From positions 2,333,567-2,397,566 of the forward strand of contig NC_087382.1 in the NCBI RefSeq assembly GCF_963675165.1: a DNA stretch of 64,000 nucleotides, given 5' to 3'. The notes under the pieces are model-generated. The model worked only from the letters and a program-made list of their open reading frames with translations, did no database searches and was not told the origin of the DNA. The position numbers and the translations under genes were made by a program. Below, one piece after another: positions 55,201 to 61,200 of this stretch (position 1 is its first letter; the number at the start of each line of letters is the position of its first letter). Origin of the DNA: Halichondria panicea (lineage: Eukaryota; Porifera; Demospongiae; Suberitida; Halichondriidae).

Positions 55201-58200
55201 CTTTCGCTTGATTTCGTTTAGATCGTATAATGAAATATTGAATATCACAACTCTGTTATCAAGCATTTCAATCACATCCGAAGTATAGGCTATCGTTTCC
55301 ATGGTGAAGGTATGGAATGTCGAAGGGTTTATGTAGGAGACTGTGGAATCTTCTTGCAGCGTAAAGCCAGTCACGTTAATGGATGAAACGTCAACAGTTT
55401 CAGAGAATGTTAGGAACAGCTGTTCACTGTCCAAGTCGATATTAAAGGTGTCCAGATAAGGATCAGTGATGTCATCCATGTAGAAGCTGACTGGTAGACC
55501 GCGAACAGGTGCTGATGGATTATTCACCATATCTCTGATCGTACCATTCTCCATGGTGATGTAAGTTGTATTGGCTGATGTGTACAAGTCAGTGTGGGCC
55601 TTGATGGCATTCAAATCTCTGAAATTCAGAACAAGCATAACCTGTTTTCCGTTTTCCGACGGAGTTCTGCCACCTGTTAGTCTGTAGGAGTCAGTGTGGT
55701 TGTCGAACGGAGTATTCTGTAGCACTATCTTCTGGTAAATCAGTGACAATGCTTGCACAGGTTCGTTGAAATTCAGCAAAAACACACCACTCGTCATATT
55801 GACTGAGAACGAATCTAGTATAGGGGGTAGCATTTCAATGGGGCTGGAGAGCGCTTGTATAGTGACCTCATTCAGGGGGTTGCGCATACTCCAATCGAAA
55901 ATACCCCCCTGTTCAACAAGCAGCCATGTGTTGTTTCGGGTGGTCCATATTTTCTGGGTCCTCTTTATAAGACAAACGTCACTTTCGATGAGTGACAAAA
56001 CGACACTGTGTGTGTAGGGGAGATTGTAGCTACCATTGGAGAGAGTGATGTTAATTGTTCCAAGTTCGTCAGAATAGATGTGGAACTTTGTGAAATCGAT
56101 AGTTTCCAAGGCAACAGTTTCGTCAAATGAGATACTAATAGTCCAGTTGTCAAGGTCGACTGAGAAACTCATGAGAGTAGTGTTGGTTACGTCAATCGCA
56201 TACTCAATAGCTTGATGTGCAGAATCTGTTTCTATGGGAACAAGTTCGTTTTCATTCATATCAGAAACAGTGAAGTTCATCACACTGATGTAAGAGTCAT
56301 TCAAATTGTTGTACAAATTGGTTATGGATGTTAGAAGGTTGGCATCAAAGGTGCTTAATTGCACTGGAATGATTGGCTCGTTACCTACGCTTACGAAGGA
56401 GAGGTTGGAAAGAACAAGAGAAGGACCGATTGGAAATGCATCATCTTGAAGAGTTACCCCGGTGACATCAAATGACGATACATTCACAGTTTCAGAGAAA
56501 TGCAGATAGATTATTCGAGTATCCATATCGACAGTGAATGCTTCCAGTTGGGGGCGTGTCGTGTCCTGAGTGTAGGCAGAGACTCTTTGTGGGTTGGTAA
56601 CGGAATTTACTTCATTGAAATTCATATCTGAAATGAAATTTACATCCATAAGTAGATAGGTATTGTTTGCGTCTGTGGCTAGGTCTGTGAGTTTCTTTAT
56701 TTCATTTGAATCGAAGCGACTGAGAGAGATGGGGATAATTGGATCATCAGTTCTATTCTCTAGTGCCACGCTTGTTGAAATTACAAATTTCTCAGTGATA
56801 TTATCAATTCTGTCTGAATTCACAATCTCCAAGAAGCTAGTGTTGAGAGAGGAAACGAGAATTGTTTCATCAAAAGTGAGCCACAATATTCCATCACCAT
56901 CGAAGTCCAGATTGAATGAAACGAGGGTAGGAGATGTCGTGTCTTCAGTGAAATTAGAAGCTTGTAGTGCAGCAGATGAATTAATTCCAACCACTGGATT
57001 ATTGCTGACATCAGTTATAGTGTTGCTTGTGATTGCAATGAAAGTGTTGTTCATATTCGTAGCTAGGCCGGTTATTCTCTTGATATTGTTCAGATCCACT
57101 GTCAATATTTGCAGAGTCAGCTCAGGATGGTTTGGTGTGATTACTGCACCCCCGGTCAAAGTATAGCTGATATTGGTAGAATTATATTCACTCTGCAGAA
57201 TAATATTGCTAGGATTGATAGATCCAATTTCAATGGTCTCGGAAAATGTCAAATGAAGATACCCCAAGTCCATATCCAAATGGAATTCCAACAACACCGG
57301 AGATACAGTATCGGATATAAATAACGATGCTTGTACAGGACTCTCAATGGAACGTACAAAGTTTCCGTTCATGTCTACAAGGAGTGCAGCATCAAATACA
57401 AGGTAGCTGGTGTTTGCACTTACAACAAGGTCATCCAATTTCTTGATTTCGTTTAAGTCGTACGTGGTGAGGATCAGTGCAAAGTTAGTGTCATTCTGCG
57501 TAGTGGTGATCTCTCCACCAGTGAGACTATAAGATGTACTGTTAGTTGTGGAGTCAGCATACAGTACAAGTCTGGCTGCATCGAAAGAGTTGATGTTAAC
57601 AGTCTCGTCAAATATAAAGCGAATCTCTTCAGTAGTCAGGTCAAGTTCAAATGAAACTAGAGACGGACTAGTGAGATCTTGGTCGAATATACGCACTTGA
57701 AGTGAATTGTTGGCAGGTATAGAAGTGATGGGGTTGCCGTTCATATCTTGCAGAGTTAGGTTGCTAACGGAGATGTATGAATTATTCACAGACGTAGCTA
57801 GGTTTGTGAATCTTTTGATATAGTTGGTATCGTTTGCAAGCAGTTCAACAATAAGCACAGTATCGTCCGTTGTCAGGGCAACCCCTGATTCAAATACTCG
57901 ATAGCTACCTTCAATAGTGTCATTCAATGCGGAGGAATCTTGGATGATAATTTCAGAAACTTGAAGGGTTTCCACGCGAATAGTTTCATTGAAAGTGAAA
58001 ATCAAACGATTAGAATTGAGGTCCAGATCGAAATAGAGTACAATAGGGGATATGGTATCGGGGTAAAAGTTGGCTACCACAAGAGTACTAAATATCAATT
58101 GGTTAGCGTTCATATCGCTAATGGCAAACGGTGTGAGTTGCAGTATCGTACTGGCGTTGTCCACGGCAACATTGAGATCTCTCTTAATATTGTTCACATC

Positions 58201-61200
58201 GAATATATTGAGCTGTACGACAATGATGTAATCATCACTGGATGGACTGCTGGCGTTGGTGAGGGTATAATTAGATGAAGTACCAATAATCGTGAATTCT
58301 TGGATTGCCAGCGTCAACAGGTCAACAGTCTCGAAGAATGTTAGTATAATCTGCTCCGTGTTTAAGTTGAAAGTGAAAGACACGAACTGAGGGGGTGTGG
58401 TGTCCAGCGTTAGGTCTCTTACTCTCAGCGCTGAATTAGAATTGATGGAAATTACTGGATTTTCATTCATATCCTCAATACTGTTTTCTGTAATGACAAT
58501 AAACGTATTGCCTTCTCCCGATCTCAGTTCAGGTTGGAGACCAGAACCGGATCCGGACCCTGAGGTTTGGAATGGGGACACGCTCGCCAGGCCACGGATC
58601 TTCTTGATCTGGTTCAAGTCGAAGAACGAGAGAGATATTTCGACAATTGTAGAGTCCTCCAAACTTCCAGTACTGTCTGTTAGTGAGTACATGTATTCAC
58701 TTGAGTTAGAACTTTCTTGAAGTGTAATTTGTGAAATGTTCAGTGATAATGCATTCACAGTTTCATCATATTCCAAAGTTAGTAGGCCCAAATTAATATC
58801 GAGGTCGAAGTCAATTAGCATTGGATTTGTAGTGTCCACAGTGAAGCTGGTTGCTTGCAACGAGTTGCTGGTTTCTATAGGAACAAGGTTATTTCCGAAT
58901 GTGTCTAGCACACCACCTAGCTCAACTGATAGCCAAGTATTATCCAGAGAAGTAGCTAGTGATGTCAGCCTTTTGATTTCATTCTGCTCTGATATTTGTA
59001 GAGGCAGTACGATAGTGAAATGAATAGGTAGTTCGTCCACAGACCCAGGTGTTAGTGTGAAGCTTGTACTGGTGGTGTTATACTCACCCTGGAGAGTAAA
59101 CCTGCTCCTCAGTAGCGAACTACCAATAACAGTTTCAGAAAAGTTCAGCGTTAGTGTTCCTTCATTGAGGTCCAGTGCATATGATTGCAGCACTGGATCT
59201 GTTGAGTCCAGTGTGAAGCCTCTGGGCATGACTTGTGAGGCATTGCCTGGGGGGATGCCAAGCACAGGATTCATGTTCATGTCCACTACAAGATCTTGAG
59301 TGATACTGATGTAAGTTGTACTCCCAGAAATAGCCAATTGGGGCACTCTCTTGATTTGATTAAGATCTTCCAGGCTTAGATGCACCCTGATAATAGGGCC
59401 GTTGGTGCTATTAACAACACTACCATCAGTGAGAGTATATAATGAATCCACATTGCTGGGTGCCATGTGCAAGGTAACCATGGTCACGTCAATAGAACTA
59501 GCATTAACAGTCTCGCTAAATGATAAAGTTAGTAGCCCTGAGCCATCCATGTCTAGAGAAAATGAATCCAGTTCCGGATTGACCATGTCGCTAGTAAAGT
59601 TGGTCACTTGTAGTGGAGTTGCCGTGGGTAATAGTACATTCCAATTCCCGATCATGTCTCGTATAAGCATGTCCGTTATTGATAGATAAGTGTTGTTCAA
59701 TTTTGTAGCAATGTCAGTGCGGATTTTGATCTCGTTGAGGTCAGAATTGTCCAGCTGTATAATCACGATGGTGCTATCATTTGTGATGGCCTCTCCATTT
59801 CGTAGCGTCCAGTACATACTAGGCGATAAAGCCATACTGCTTTGTACGGTAATCTGGTCCACATTCAGTGTTTCCACTCGAACGGTTTCGGAAAACGTCA
59901 AGGTCAAAAGTTCAGAGGTCAGATCAAGGTCAAAGCTTCGGAGGACAGGTGAAGTTTCATCCCTGGTAAAATTCGATACTTGTAAGCTTTCGATTTCAGT
60001 TTTTGGTACAACAGGATTGTCGTTCATATCGACCACAAGTTCGGCTGTGAATGAGAGGAAAGTGTCAGCACTGCTTGTAGCGAGACCTCGCTGCCTCTTG
60101 ATCTCGTTCAGGTCAGAGTCCAACAGTACAACAGTTAGCGATGTTGTGTAATTGGGCGTGACAAACCACGCCCCCTGTAGAGTGTGTTTGTACACGGTAT
60201 TGTTGGACTGTTCTCCCAGAAGAGTGAGTTGCTCGGGTAGCAAAGAACTGCCATTAACAGTCTCGGAAAATGTAAAATACAAAATTCCGGAGTCCATGTC
60301 AATATCGAATGAATCGAGTGTGGGTTGCACAAAATCCTCATAAAACACACCCACTAATTGGCCGCTTGTTAGTTCAATTATAACGAGTGGGTTGGTGTTC
60401 ATATCTTGAATAGCATTGCTTCCAGTCGCTATATAAGTTGTGATGTCACTGACAGCTAACTCAGATAGAGCCTTGATAGCATTTGAATCTTCTATGGAGA
60501 GTTCGATCACAATAATGGTAGAGTCCAGGCTGGATGTATAGCTGGTAGTTAGTGCGTAGAACACGCTGTTAACATCAGCTGGGCTTTCGTTAATCAGTTG
60601 TATCTCTCCCACCATCAAAGAAGATGCATTTACAGTTTCAGAAAATGTGAGAGTGAGTGTTTCTGATGTCAGATTCAAAGCTGAGAATACGAGTTCCGGT
60701 TGAGTAGTGTCTTCAGTGAACTCACTAACTGGTAGGGCAGATGATGATGGGATTTCAACCACAGGGTTCATAAACACGTCTCTGACAGTACCACTCGTAA
60801 TACTAATGTATGTATCGTTAACGTTGGTTGCTAGAGTAGACAAACGTTTTATTTCGTCAAGATCTTGTTTTGATATGTCCACCCTCTGAAGATAAAGATC
60901 AAAGGCGTAGTTGCTCGAGGCTACACTGAGAGTATAGTATGTGCTTGGATTGGATGTTCTAACTCGAGAGTTTTGTAGAGTGACGTGTGTTGCATTAAAC
61001 GTGTTAGCTTGCACCGTCTCAGAGAATGTTAGCCAAATAATACCGGAATTTAGGTCCAGCGAGAAATTGTTTAGAGCAGGGGGTGTGGTGTCGGGAGTGT
61101 AGATGGATACAGATAATGTAGAGCGGCCATTCAAGCGTGGTAACAATCTCTCTCCCACTTGGTCCAACACGGTGCCATCATCAATTGATAGGTAAGTAGT

